Assembly (NCBI RefSeq): GCF_027886475.1 | Contig: NZ_CP115670.1 | Coordinates: 1,116,001-1,180,000 of the forward strand | Source of the DNA: Corynebacterium sp. SCR221107 | GTDB lineage: Bacteria > Actinomycetota > Actinomycetes > Mycobacteriales > Mycobacteriaceae | Reading direction: 5' to 3' | Length of the DNA stretch: 64,000 nucleotides | Shown: positions 19,134 through 28,249 of the stretch, one piece after another | Layout: each line of letters starts with the position of its first letter | How positions within the stretch are numbered: position 1 is the first letter of the stretch | The notes under the pieces: model-generated | What the model saw: the letters and a program-made list of their open reading frames with translations, nothing else | Databases searched by the model: none | What the model was told of the DNA's origin: nothing | Position numbers and translations under genes: made by a program

Positions 19134-19774
19134 TCGTCATCATTGATGGCCGTTCCGGCGCGGGAAAAACAACGTTCGCGGCCGCGCTGGCGCGCGCGCT
19201 TTCGGCACAGGTTATTCACCTCGATGATTTCTACCCCGGTTGGTCTGGGCTTGCCGCGGCATCGGCCATGGTAGCCGCCGACGTGTTCCATCCCGTGCGC
19301 CCCGGATATTGGCGTTGGGATTGGGACAACGACCGCCGCGGTCACTGGCATTCGGTCGACTTCTCGGGCGGCGATCACCTCATCGTCGAAGGATGCGGTG
19401 CGCTCTCTAATGAAAGCCTTGCCGGGGCACGGCTGTGGGCACGAAGGCTGTGCCCACAATCGACCGGCCAGGCGGTGGTGAGCCTGTACGTGGACGCCGA
19501 TCCTGAGTTTCGAAAGACCCGCGCGCTTGCCAGGGATCCGTTTTTCGAACCCTACTGGCAGATGTGGGCCCGTCAGGAAGAAGAGCACGCGCGGCACATG
19601 CCGCCCGCTGACTTCGTCGTGGACGGGGCACTGCTTGACGACGTCACCACCGCCGCGCTCACAAGGCGCATCATCCGTTACGGTGGCCGCGAACGAGGGG
19701 TATGCCCCGGCGAATACCAACCAGAAATGAAAGCCGTGGCCGGCAAGGAAACCGGAATGGACGCCGGCCTGTAG
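19130..19774 (+). CDS. P-loop nucleoside/small-molecule kinase-like protein
   Basis: A 214-residue P-loop protein: Walker A GRSGAGKTT (residues 7-15), IHLDDFYPGW typical of uridine-kinase-like enzymes, and LIVEGCGAL as Walker B. C-terminal residues from about 190 look non-conserved. It overlaps ykoC by 4 bases, so it belongs to the ykoDC unit. The substrate is unknown; phosphorylation of an imported thiamine precursor or salvage compound is an inference from context, and a uridine-kinase-like role is equally possible. Confidence 0.82.
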   Translation: MIVIIDGRSGAGKTTFAAALARALSAQVIHLDDFYPGWSGLAAASAMVAADVFHPVRPGYWRWDWDNDRRGHWHSVDFSGGDHLIVEGCGALSNESLAGARLWARRLCPQSTGQAVVSLYVDADPEFRKTRALARDPFFEPYWQMWARQEEEHARHMPPADFVVDGALLDDVTTAALTRRIIRYGGRERGVCPGEYQPEMKAVAGKETGMDAGL

Positions 19775-19786
19775 GCGTCGGCAAGC
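19764..19786 (-). repeat. Dispersed GCTTGCCGACGCC element
   Basis: On the - strand this reads GCTTGCCGACGCCTACAGG preceded by TTTTTCTT. It overlaps the stop codon of the P-loop kinase and extends into the spacer. Confidence 0.6.
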
Positions 19787-19838
19787 AAGAAAAACAACCG
19801 GGAGAAAACCGATCAGGGACGGGAAACGAGGGCGTCAA

Positions 19839-19902
19839 GCGCCGATTATCAAAAGGCGCTGTGGTGGCCCAGGCGCCAATTATCAAAAGGCGCTGTGGTG
19901 GC
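19839..19902 (+). repeat. Two 30-bp direct repeats, each a potential hairpin
   Basis: Copies at 19839-19868 and 19873-19902 differ at one base; each contains ATTATCAAAAGGCGCTGTGG. Within each, GCGCC pairs with GGCGC around an 11-base loop, so the RNA or single-stranded DNA could form two small hairpins. They lie in the 440-bp spacer between the kinase and the Nudix gene; nothing else is recognised there. Confidence 0.8.
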
Positions 19903-20215
19903 ATACGGCGCGGTGTAGGAGGCCTGAGAGTGTGAAAATCTCATCACGAGCTGGAAGGGCGAGGTTGATACGAGGTATCCCTGGGCGCGGCTTGGCGAAC
20001 GAAGCCACAGGCGGCAGCGACCTACAATGGGCCGCGAATAGAAGACAATATGACTAGATCACCATGGCCCCATGGCTTTTTTGAGGGGAGCGGGTCGAAA
20101 CACGGGCGCCGGTGTTGCACGAGCAAGGCTGAACAGCGCTGATCACCACCGTACGACCTCGTTAGCTAGTGGCATGCTCAAACCGTGGGGGTTTAAAGAA
20201 GGAGACGACAGCGCG

Positions 20216-20842
20216 GTGCGCAAGAATCAACAACCAATGCAGGCAGGAGGAGACCAAAAGGCTTCCGGGCGATCGTCTGGGCTTTGTTGTGGACCCTCCG
20301 TTGGGACATCGCTATACGGCCCTGAGAAACGCGATGATGATCCGGGATTGGATGAGGATGGCAAGACAATCCGCATCGCGGCTGTCATCATCCGCAATCG
20401 GGACGGATACATTTTGAGTGTGCGGAAGAAGGCAACCAGTGCCTTTATGCTTCCGGGAGGAAAACTCGAGGCGGGGGAGCGTGGCATTGAGGCGGCGCGT
20501 CGGGAAATCGCCGAAGAACTGCACATGGAACTGGAGGCCTCGGATCTCTTGCCCCTGGGAACCATGCGGGCACCGGCAGCCAATGAGCCCGGATTTACGG
20601 TGGTGTGCGATGTCTTCGAGTGGAACCAGTCGCTCGATGATGCAGGAGATGCCGCGGACACAGCCGCACGTGGCGCGGTGAAGGTCGGGGACGATCGCTT
20701 GGCAGAAGACGGTGTTCCGGCCGCCGTCCGGGTGTTTGAAGAGATTGTCGAGGCACGCTGGTTTGCCCCACATTCGACGTCAGATGTCCTCGCGCCTCTA
20801 TCGCGCGACGTGGTGTTTCCCGCCCTGCGGAATCGGGGGTAA
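20216..20842 (+). CDS. Nudix hydrolase
   Basis: The Nudix box GGKLEAGERGIEAARREIAEEL matches Gx5Ex7REUxEE, with the usual downstream Gly replaced by His, so the enzyme should hydrolyse a nucleoside diphosphate linked to another group. The domain begins about residue 42 (IRIAAVIIRNRDGYILSVRK); the preceding stretch is polar and looks unstructured. GTG at 20216 follows AAGGAG by 11 bases; an ATG at 20174 and longer upstream frame exist. The acidic insert near residue 140 (SLDDAGDAADTAARG) is unusual. The substrate cannot be told. Confidence 0.82.
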   Translation: MRKNQQPMQAGGDQKASGRSSGLCCGPSVGTSLYGPEKRDDDPGLDEDGKTIRIAAVIIRNRDGYILSVRKKATSAFMLPGGKLEAGERGIEAARREIAEELHMELEASDLLPLGTMRAPAANEPGFTVVCDVFEWNQSLDDAGDAADTAARGAVKVGDDRLAEDGVPAAVRVFEEIVEARWFAPHSTSDVLAPLSRDVVFPALRNRG

Positions 20843-21100
20843 CTTATGTGTGCCCCCAAAGGGTAACAAAATGGCAACAGGCAAAATAGATTCTTTAGAG
20901 AAAGCATCTAAAGGTTTGCAGGTAGTGCGCTACTTATTCGCAAAAATAACTATTACACAACCGATATTGTGACTTACCGGCCGTGGAACGCTTCATTCAT
21001 GACTTAGGCCACAGGTTAAGATGTTGGCACAAGCAATGGTTCGTACCGTTCCCCCAGCGGCGAATCATTGGATGTCCACTTAAACAATGGAGGTCTTTAC

Positions 21101-22711
21101 ATGAAATTCAAAAAGACTCTTGCTGTGACCACGGCGGCCGTCTTGGCCGTGAGCGTTGCGGCCTGCTCTTCGGATTCATCCTCATCTTCCTCGTCTGACG
21201 GTGGTTCTTCCTCCGGCGGCGACCTGATCACCGCTGGTGGTGGCCTCACTGAGCCGCAGAACCCACTGATCCCGGCCAACACCAACGAGGTTGGTGGCGG
21301 CACGATCGTCGACAACATCTTCTCCGGCCTCGTCTACTACGACGGCGAGGGCAAGATCCACAACGAAATGGCCGAGTCCATCGAGCTGGAAAACGAGACC
21401 ACCTACAAGGTCACCCTCAAGGACGGCATTCAGTTCTCTGACGGTTCCCCGGTAAAGGCGGAGAACTTCGTCAAGGCGTGGAACCTTGCAGTCGAGCAGG
21501 CCATGCTCAACGCGTACTTCTTCGAGCCCATCAAGGGCTACGCAGAAGAGGGAGTTTCCGAGATGGAAGGCCTCAAGGTCATCGATGATAAGACCTTCAC
21601 CATCGAGCTCAACCAGCCGGAGTCTGACTTCCCGACCCGCCTCGGCTACTCCGCGTTCTTCCCGCTGCATGACTCCGCCTTCGAGGACCTGGCCGCCTAT
21701 GGTGAAAACCCCATCGGCAACGGCCCCTACAACCTGGAGGAGTGGGCACATAACGAGTCCGCAACCCTGGTTCCAAATGAGAACTACAGCGGCGAGCACC
21801 CAGCGAAGAACGACGGCCTGAAGTTCGTCTTCTACGCATCCCAGGATGCCGCCTACGCTGACCTTTTGGCAGGCAACCTTGACGTCCTCGACGCTGTTCC
21901 GGACTCCGCTTTCGGCACTTACGAGTCCGAGCTCGGCGACCGCGCTGTCAACCAGCCAGCAGCCATCTTCCAGTCCTTCACCATCCCGCAAAAGCTTGAG
22001 CACTTCTCCGGCGAAGAGGGCAAGCTGCGTCGCCAGGCAATCTCCATGGCCATCAACCGTGAAGAGGTCACCGAGACGATCTTCCAGGGCACCCGTACCC
22101 CGGCTACCGACTTCACCTCCCCGGTCATCGATGGACACAGCGACACCCTCGCTGGCGAAGAGGTCTTGGAGTTCAACCCTGACAAGGCCAAGGAGCTATG
22201 GGCGCAGGCAGACGCCATCTCCCCATTCACTGGCCAGTTCACCATCGCCTACAACTCCGACGGCGGACACCAGGCATGGGTTGACGCTGTGGCCAACCAG
22301 ATCAAGAACAACCTGGGCATCGACGCGCTGGGCAAGCCCTACCCGGACTTCAAGTCCCTGCGCGATGAGGTCACCAACCGCACCATCGCGGGTGCCTTCC
22401 GCACCGGCTGGCAGGCAGACTACCCGTCGCTGGCGAACTTCCTCGGCCCGATCTACGGCACCGGCGCAGGCTCCAACGACGGTGACTACTCCTCGGCCGA
22501 GTTCGATGATCTGCTCAAGCAGGGTGCAGCCGCTACCTCTATCGAAGAAGGCAACAAGTTCTACAACCAGGCTCAGGAGCTGCTGCTGACCGACCTGCCG
22601 GCCATCCCACTGTGGTACTCCAACGTTGTTGGTGGCTACGGTGAGAACGTGGACAACGTGGTCTTCTCTTGGAAGTCCGTCCCGGTCTACTACGACATCA
22701 CCCGCAAGTAA
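21101..22711 (+). CDS. oppA: Oligopeptide ABC transporter substrate-binding lipoprotein
   Basis: A 536-residue family-5 extracytoplasmic binding protein. The lipoprotein signal ends in VSVAAC (lipobox, Cys about 25), followed by a Ser-rich linker, so it is anchored on the outer face of the membrane. The family signature FSDGSPVKAENFVKAWN is present. It delivers peptides to the permease encoded downstream. ATG at 21101 follows GGAGG by 7 bases. First gene of a four-gene operon; the opp name is by analogy with the corynebacterial four-gene system with a fused ATPase. Confidence 0.92.
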   Translation: MKFKKTLAVTTAAVLAVSVAACSSDSSSSSSSDGGSSSGGDLITAGGGLTEPQNPLIPANTNEVGGGTIVDNIFSGLVYYDGEGKIHNEMAESIELENETTYKVTLKDGIQFSDGSPVKAENFVKAWNLAVEQAMLNAYFFEPIKGYAEEGVSEMEGLKVIDDKTFTIELNQPESDFPTRLGYSAFFPLHDSAFEDLAAYGENPIGNGPYNLEEWAHNESATLVPNENYSGEHPAKNDGLKFVFYASQDAAYADLLAGNLDVLDAVPDSAFGTYESELGDRAVNQPAAIFQSFTIPQKLEHFSGEEGKLRRQAISMAINREEVTETIFQGTRTPATDFTSPVIDGHSDTLAGEEVLEFNPDKAKELWAQADAISPFTGQFTIAYNSDGGHQAWVDAVANQIKNNLGIDALGKPYPDFKSLRDEVTNRTIAGAFRTGWQADYPSLANFLGPIYGTGAGSNDGDYSSAEFDDLLKQGAAATSIEEGNKFYNQAQELLLTDLPAIPLWYSNVVGGYGENVDNVVFSWKSVPVYYDITRK

Positions 22712-22807
22712 CTTTCTTCCCGGGTAACTTCCATGAGAATCGGTCATTCCTTTCTGCAGCGAGTGTTTCAACGACTCGCGCGCAGGGCAGTGGCTGAGTT
22801 CTAATAC

Positions 22808-22846
22808 CTTCACACCCCGCGAGCGCCCAGCCCGCGGGGTGTGAAG
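22808..22846 (+). terminator. Strong intercistronic hairpin between binding protein and permease
   Basis: CTTCACACCCCGCG (22808-22821) and CGCGGGGTGTGAAG (22833-22846) form a perfect 14-bp stem with an 11-base loop and no U-run. Such hairpins commonly stabilise or partly terminate the transcript, raising the binding protein over the membrane subunits. Confidence 0.8.
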
Positions 22847-22870
22847 TCTGAAATGACAAGGAACAATCCA

Positions 22871-23797
22871 ATGCTGCGTTATATCGGACGCCGCTTGCTC
22901 CAGATGATTCCGGTCTTCTTCGGCGCAACGTTGCTGCTGTACGCGCTCGTCTTCCTCATGCCTGGCGATCCCGTCGAAGCCTTAGGTGGCGACCGTGGAC
23001 TCACGGAGGCCGCGCGAGCTCGCATCATGGCTGAATACAATCTGGACAAGCCCTTCCTGGTGCAATACCTGCTGTACCTGAAGGGAATCTTCACCCTGGA
23101 CTTCGGAACCACCTTCTCCGGACGCCCAGTCACAGAGGCGATGGCTTCTGCTTTCCCCGTGACCATCAAGCTCGCGTTCATGGCGCTGATCTTTGAGGCC
23201 GTCTTCGGCATCATCTTCGGCGTCATCGCAGGCATGCGCCGCGGCGGCATCTTCGACTCCACCGTTTTGGTGGCGTCCTTGATCGTGATCGCCGTGCCTT
23301 CTTTCGTCGTGGGCTTCGTTTTCCAATACTTCATCGGTGTGAAGTGGGGCCTGCTGCCGGTGACGGTGGGCGCGAACGAATCATTTGAGTCTTTGCTCAT
23401 GCCGGCCATCGTGTTGGGTGCGCTGTCATTTGCCTATGTGGTGCGCCTTACAAGGCAGTCAGTGAGCGAAAACATGCGGGCGGACTACGTTCGCACAGCT
23501 CGGGCCAAGGGCCTCAACGAGACTGAGGTGACTATGCGCCACGTGTTGCGCAATTCGCTCATCCCAGTGGTGACCTTCTTGGGCTCTGACCTCGGCGCGT
23601 TGATGGGTGGCGCGATTATCACCGAGGGTATCTTCGGCATCAACGGTGTCGGTGGCGCAATCTACCACGCGATCCTCAAGGGCGAGCCGACGACCGTGGT
23701 GTCATTTACCACGGTGCTCGTGATCGTCTACATCATCGCCAACCTGCTCGTCGACTTGCTCTATGCAGTCCTGGACCCGAGGATTCGCTATGCCTAA
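22871..23797 (+). CDS. oppB: Oligopeptide ABC transporter permease, B subunit
   Basis: A 308-residue permease with six membrane segments. The DppB/OppB N-terminus MLRYIGRRLLQMIPVFFGAT and the EAA coupling loop (YVRTARAKGLNETEVTMRHVLRNSLIPVV) are clear. The ATG at 22871 follows AAGGAA; the frame extends 30 bases upstream to another ATG without a better signal. Its end overlaps the start of the C subunit by 8 bases. Confidence 0.93.
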   Translation: MLRYIGRRLLQMIPVFFGATLLLYALVFLMPGDPVEALGGDRGLTEAARARIMAEYNLDKPFLVQYLLYLKGIFTLDFGTTFSGRPVTEAMASAFPVTIKLAFMALIFEAVFGIIFGVIAGMRRGGIFDSTVLVASLIVIAVPSFVVGFVFQYFIGVKWGLLPVTVGANESFESLLMPAIVLGALSFAYVVRLTRQSVSENMRADYVRTARAKGLNETEVTMRHVLRNSLIPVVTFLGSDLGALMGGAIITEGIFGINGVGGAIYHAILKGEPTTVVSFTTVLVIVYIIANLLVDLLYAVLDPRIRYA

Positions 23798-24749
23798 TAA
23801 CGATATTTATAGGCCAATGCCTGGCCAAGAGCACTTCGTGTCACCGGTCGACGAGACCGGACTCGGCGCGGTCGATGCGGTGGCCGATGAGTCCGCCCCC
23901 ACCAGCGTGTGGGGCGAGGCCTGGCGCTATTTGCGGCGCCGACCAATGTTTTGGGTCTCCGGCCTGCTCATCCTGGCGGCGATCGCGCTCGCGCTCGTGC
24001 CATCGGTGTTTACTTCGACCGACCCCCGTTTTTGTGAGCTGTCGAACTCGCTTGCACAACCAACCAGCGGCCACCCCTTCGGCTTTGACCGCCAGGGCTG
24101 TGACATCTACGCCCGCACGATTTACGGCGCGCGCGCCTCTGTGCTGGTGGGCCTTTTGACCACCATCGCCGTGGTGCTGCTGGGCACGATCGTGGGCGCA
24201 TTGGCAGGCTACTTCGGGGGCTTCCTCGATTCGCTGCTGTCGCGAATCACCGACATCTTCTACGCCGTGCCCTTGGTCCTGGCCGCGATCGTGGTCATGC
24301 AGGTGTTCAAGGATCATCGAACGATTCTCACCGTGGTCACCGTGCTTGCGGTCTTCGGCTGGACCAACATCGCCCGCATCACCCGTGGCGCCGTGTTGAG
24401 CGTGAAGAACGAGGAGTTCGTCACCGCCGCCCGCGCGGTAGGCGCGTCGCAGTGGAAGATTTTGACCGGTCACATCCTGCCGAACGCGGCAGCGCCGATT
24501 ATCGTCTACGCCACCGTTGCGCTCGGCACGTTCATCGTCGCGGAGGCAACCTTGTCCTTCCTGGGTATCGGCCTGCCGCCGACCACGGTTTCCTGGGGTG
24601 CGGACATCGCCAAGGCGCAGGCTTCGCTGCGTACCCAGCCGATGGTCTTGTTCTACCCGGCATTGTTCCTGGGCTTGACGGTGCTGAGCTTCATCATGAT
24701 GGGTGACGTCGTGCGCGATGCGCTCGATCCAAAGGCTCGAAAGAAGTAA
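23790..24749 (+). CDS. oppC: Oligopeptide ABC transporter permease, C subunit
   Basis: A 319-residue permease with the DppC/OppC N-terminal cytoplasmic segment, six membrane segments, the external loop HPFGFDRQGCDIYARTIYGA and the EAA loop FVTAARAVGASQWKILTGHILPN. It pairs with the B subunit as the translocation channel. The ATG lies inside the end of oppB. AAAGGAG for the next gene begins right after its stop. Confidence 0.93.
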   Translation: MPNNDIYRPMPGQEHFVSPVDETGLGAVDAVADESAPTSVWGEAWRYLRRRPMFWVSGLLILAAIALALVPSVFTSTDPRFCELSNSLAQPTSGHPFGFDRQGCDIYARTIYGARASVLVGLLTTIAVVLLGTIVGALAGYFGGFLDSLLSRITDIFYAVPLVLAAIVVMQVFKDHRTILTVVTVLAVFGWTNIARITRGAVLSVKNEEFVTAARAVGASQWKILTGHILPNAAAPIIVYATVALGTFIVAEATLSFLGIGLPPTTVSWGADIAKAQASLRTQPMVLFYPALFLGLTVLSFIMMGDVVRDALDPKARKK

Positions 24750-24761
24750 AGGAGAAAACTC

Positions 24762-26447
24762 ATGACTGAGCAAGAAAAGTCTCCGCTTCTGGAGCTGAAG
24801 GACGTCCACATCTCTTTTACCTCCTCTACCGGCGTGGTTGAGGCGGTTCGTGGCGTTAACCTGACCATCTACCCTGGACAGTCCGTGGCCATCGTGGGCG
24901 AGTCCGGTTCGGGTAAGTCGACCACCGCGATGGCGATCATCGGCCTGCTTCCTGGCACCGGCAAAGTGACCGGGGGACAGGTGATCTTCGACGGAACCGA
25001 CATCACCAACTTCACCGAGAAGCAAATGGTGGCCTACCGTGGTTCCATGATCGGGCTGGTGCCGCAGGATCCGATGAGCAACCTCAACCCGGTGTGGCGG
25101 ATCGGGACCCAGATCAAGGAATCCCTGCGCGCCAACCACGTGGTGCCGAAGCCACAGATGGACACCCGTGTCGTCGAATTGCTCGAGGAGGCAGGTCTTC
25201 CCGATGCCGAACGCCGCGCCAAGCAGTACCCGCACGAGTTCTCCGGTGGCATGCGCCAACGCGCTCTTATCGCCATGGGATTAGCCGCGCGCCCACAGCT
25301 TCTCATCGCCGATGAGCCCACCTCGGCGCTCGACGTGACGGTGCAAAAGCGCATCCTCGACCACTTGGGCGGGCTCACCGAGGAATTGGGCACTGCCGTG
25401 TTGTTCATCACGCATGACCTGGGTCTTGCCGCCGAGCGCGCGGAACACCTGGTGGTGATGCACCGTGGCCGCATCGTGGAGCAAGGCCCGTCCCTAGAGA
25501 TCCTGCGCAACCCGCAGCATCCCTACACCCAGCGGCTGGTCAAGGCGGCGCCTTCTTTGGCCTCGGCTCGAATCCAGGCCGCTAAGGAAAAGGGCGTGGA
25601 GTCCGCCGAGCGCCTCGTGGGTGAAAACCGCAGCACCGGCGAAGAGGTCATTCGGGTGGAAAACCTCACCAAGGTCTTCAACGTGCGCGGGCAGCGCGGG
25701 GAAAAGTCGCAGTTGCGCGCCGTCGATGATGTGTCCTTTGCCTTAAAGCAGGGAACCACGCTGGCGATCGTGGGTGAGTCCGGATCGGGTAAGTCCACCG
25801 TAGCCAACATGATCCTGAACCTGCTGGATCCAACCAGCGGCAAGGTCTATTACAAGGGCACTGACCTTTCGACGCTGAACAAGAAGCAGCTTTTCGACAT
25901 GCGCCGCAAGCTGCAGGTGGTGTTCCAGAACCCTTACGGCTCATTGGATCCGATGTATTCGATCTATCGATGCATTGAGGAACCACTCTTGGTGCACAAG
26001 GTGGGCTCGCGAAAGGAACGCGAGCAGCGCGTGGCCGAGCTTTTGGACATGGTGGCCATGCCGCGATCTGCTATGCGGCGTTTCCCCAACGAGCTCTCCG
26101 GTGGCCAGCGCCAGCGCATCGCCGTGGCCCGCGCGCTCGCGCTCAAGCCGGAGGTGATTGTCCTCGATGAGGCCGTGTCCGCCCTCGACGTGCTCGTGCA
26201 AAATCAGATCCTGCAGCTCCTTGCGGACCTGCAGACCGAGCTCAACTTGAGCTATCTGTTTATCACCCATGACCTAGCGGTGGTCCGCCAAACCGCCGAC
26301 GAGGTCGTGGTGATGGAAAAGGGGAAGCTGGTTGAGCATGGCTTAACGGATGAGCTATTCCTTAATCCACAGAAGGAATACACACGCAACCTCATCAATT
26401 CGGTGCCGGGCCTCGGCATTGAGTTGGGTGCCGGAATCGGCGAGTAG
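24762..26447 (+). CDS. oppD: Oligopeptide ABC transporter ATPase, D-F fusion
   Basis: A 561-residue protein that fuses the two ATPases usually encoded separately. Half 1: [10 protein letters not shown]-loop, [27 protein letters not shown]. Half 2 (from about residue 295): [37 protein letters not shown]. The second Walker B has DEAVS instead of DEPTS, common in DppF-type subunits. Start ATG 24762 follows AAAGGAG. The operon ends at the terminator just downstream. Confidence 0.95.
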   Translation: MTEQEKSPLLELKDVHISFTSSTGVVEAVRGVNLTIYPGQSVAIVGESGSGKSTTAMAIIGLLPGTGKVTGGQVIFDGTDITNFTEKQMVAYRGSMIGLVPQDPMSNLNPVWRIGTQIKESLRANHVVPKPQMDTRVVELLEEAGLPDAERRAKQYPHEFSGGMRQRALIAMGLAARPQLLIADEPTSALDVTVQKRILDHLGGLTEELGTAVLFITHDLGLAAERAEHLVVMHRGRIVEQGPSLEILRNPQHPYTQRLVKAAPSLASARIQAAKEKGVESAERLVGENRSTGEEVIRVENLTKVFNVRGQRGEKSQLRAVDDVSFALKQGTTLAIVGESGSGKSTVANMILNLLDPTSGKVYYKGTDLSTLNKKQLFDMRRKLQVVFQNPYGSLDPMYSIYRCIEEPLLVHKVGSRKEREQRVAELLDMVAMPRSAMRRFPNELSGGQRQRIAVARALALKPEVIVLDEAVSALDVLVQNQILQLLADLQTELNLSYLFITHDLAVVRQTADEVVVMEKGKLVEHGLTDELFLNPQKEYTRNLINSVPGLGIELGAGIGE

Positions 26448-26458
26448 GCTGAAGCGAG

Positions 26459-26493
26459 AAGGGAGAACACCGTGAGGTGTTCTCCCTTTTTTT
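26459..26493 (+). terminator. Rho-independent terminator of the opp operon
   Basis: AAGGGAGAACACC (26459-26471), loop GTGA, GGTGTTCTCCCTT (26476-26488) and a run of T. The T-run touches the stop codon of the convergent permease gene at 26492, and the A-run on the left lets it work in the other direction too. Confidence 0.95.
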
Positions 26494-28243
26494 AATTTCT
26501 TTGCGCTTGCCGACGGTCGGTTGCGACCGTAGCCACGATTCCCAAGCAGATAAGCAGGACGGTAGGCCCTGCCGCCATCCACCCGGCGCGCTCGAGGTAG
26601 CGCACGGATTCGTTGAGGATCACGCCCCACTCCGGCGAACCGACGGTGGAGCCAACCCCAAGGTAGCCGAGAGAGGCGAGTGCGATCGCATTGTGGGCCA
26701 CCCGGCCGACGGCGTGGCGAATGATGGCCGGGACGGTCGCCGGCAGCAGGTGATAGCGCAACAAGTGCCACCGGGTGGCGCCGAGGGTGGCTGCGTATTT
26801 ATAGTGAGCCGATGCCGCAGCTTCCTGCGCCACCGCCGCCCCGTGGGAGGCGAGTGGAATCCAGCCCACCAACAACACCGCGATGAAAGCGGTGAGAGTG
26901 GAGCCGCCGAAGACGCCAGCCAAGATGAGGCCGATGAGCACCGCCGGGAGGGCGTTGAGGGCATCGCCCACCCGTAGCACCCAATCACCGGCATGAGCTG
27001 CGGTGATGCCGATGATGGTGCAGGCTGCGGTCACGAGAATTGCCAGGCCAATGGAGTAGAGGGCGCCGTCGGCAAGCCTTGCCCAGATGTCGCGGCCGAG
27101 ATTGTCGGTACCCAATGGGTGGGCGGCGGACATGGGCATGAGGCGTTGCGTCGGCGAAAGGCCGCCGTCGCGTGGCAGTCCGGCAACTACTCCGAGAAGC
27201 GGGATCCCGAAGATGACCAGCCACCAGCGTGACGGTGCAGGGGCCGTGGCGGAGGAATCCGCTACCGCCAATCCGGAGGAGACCCCGGCTGACAAGGGGG
27301 CGAGCAAGGTGGCGCGCAGCCAGTGCGCCACAACACCTGCCATCACCCCGAAAACCAAGATTATGAGCACCGCTGCTTGAATGACCGGGATGTCTTGGCT
27401 GCGCGCGGCATCGACGACCGTTCGCCCAAAGCCGTGAATGTCGAAGGTGACCTCCACCGCCGACGTGGCCGTCATCGTGCCGACAGCATACAGACTCAAT
27501 ACCGGCAGGGTGGGGACGAACGCCCGCCACAGGGCCATGCGCATGATCTTCGTGGCGGGGATGCCGCCTACCCTTAATACCTCGATCCATTCTTCTTGGC
27601 AGGCTTTGTCGGCAGATACCAGAAGCAACCTGCCGTACGTTCCTGCGGTGGAGATCGCCAGAGCGGCGACTGGGAGAACCATGTGCGCGGGAGACTTCCA
27701 GCCCGAGACCGGGAGAATCTGTAGGTGCACCGCGAAAACAGACAGGAACACCACGGCCAGGACGAAGTCTGGGGTAGCAGCCCACAGCGCAAGCAGCGTG
27801 GCAGTCCAGCCACCGGGTGTGCGACCTTGCACCCTTACGCGCACTCGCGGGATGACAATGGCGAAGGAAAGCCCGAGCGCGAGCACGAGAGAACACAAGG
27901 TCAAGGCGGCGGTGACTCCAAGGCCCGCTGTTGCGACTTCAAGCGCCGAGGCATCGGGGCTGATCCACGAGGAGCCGAAATCGCCACGCAAGGTGCGGCT
28001 AGCCCACAGCTGGATGGACTCCCAGGGGCTTGCAGGAAGGCGGAACTCCTGCCTGATGGACTCCAGGAGGTCGGCGTCTGGTTCGCGTTCTGGCTCGCGG
28101 GCGCGCAGGACGGAAAGCGCAGGTTCGCGCCCTGTGAACCAGGGAAGCAGCGTGGTCACAAGCGAACCCACAAGGATCATGACTACCGGGAGCCCCACCA
28201 CATTCATGACGCGGAACCGGGAAGGTTGGCGAGGTTTGCTCAT
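26492..28243 (-). CDS. Peptide/nickel-type ABC permease, fused double permease
   Basis: A 583-residue fusion of the two permease subunits usually called B and C. The first half (about 1-300) carries the B-type features (FGRTVVDAARSQDIPVIQAAV), the second half (from about 310) the C-type features (HPLGTDNLGRDIWARLADGA, ATLGATRWHLLRYHLLPATVP as EAA loop). It would form the complete channel in one chain. It follows the binding-protein gene by 6 bases and is the last gene of the ABC/MFS operon. The stop codon lies against a bidirectional terminator. A GCTTGCCGACG copy overlaps its 3' end. Confidence 0.9.
   Translation of the reverse strand: MSKPRQPSRFRVMNVVGLPVVMILVGSLVTTLLPWFTGREPALSVLRAREPEREPDADLLESIRQEFRLPASPWESIQLWASRTLRGDFGSSWISPDASALEVATAGLGVTAALTLCSLVLALGLSFAIVIPRVRVRVQGRTPGGWTATLLALWAATPDFVLAVVFLSVFAVHLQILPVSGWKSPAHMVLPVAALAISTAGTYGRLLLVSADKACQEEWIEVLRVGGIPATKIMRMALWRAFVPTLPVLSLYAVGTMTATSAVEVTFDIHGFGRTVVDAARSQDIPVIQAAVLIILVFGVMAGVVAHWLRATLLAPLSAGVSSGLAVADSSATAPAPSRWWLVIFGIPLLGVVAGLPRDGGLSPTQRLMPMSAAHPLGTDNLGRDIWARLADGALYSIGLAILVTAACTIIGITAAHAGDWVLRVGDALNALPAVLIGLILAGVFGGSTLTAFIAVLLVGWIPLASHGAAVAQEAAASAHYKYAATLGATRWHLLRYHLLPATVPAIIRHAVGRVAHNAIALASLGYLGVGSTVGSPEWGVILNESVRYLERAGWMAAGPTVLLICLGIVATVATDRRQAQRN
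26505..26515 (+). repeat. GCTTGCCGACG element in permease 3' end
   Basis: Copy of the core of the dispersed element, 12 bases after the terminator T-run, preceded by TTTCTTTGC. It lies inside the last codons of the permease gene, antisense. Confidence 0.4.
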
Positions 28244-28249
28244 GGAGGG

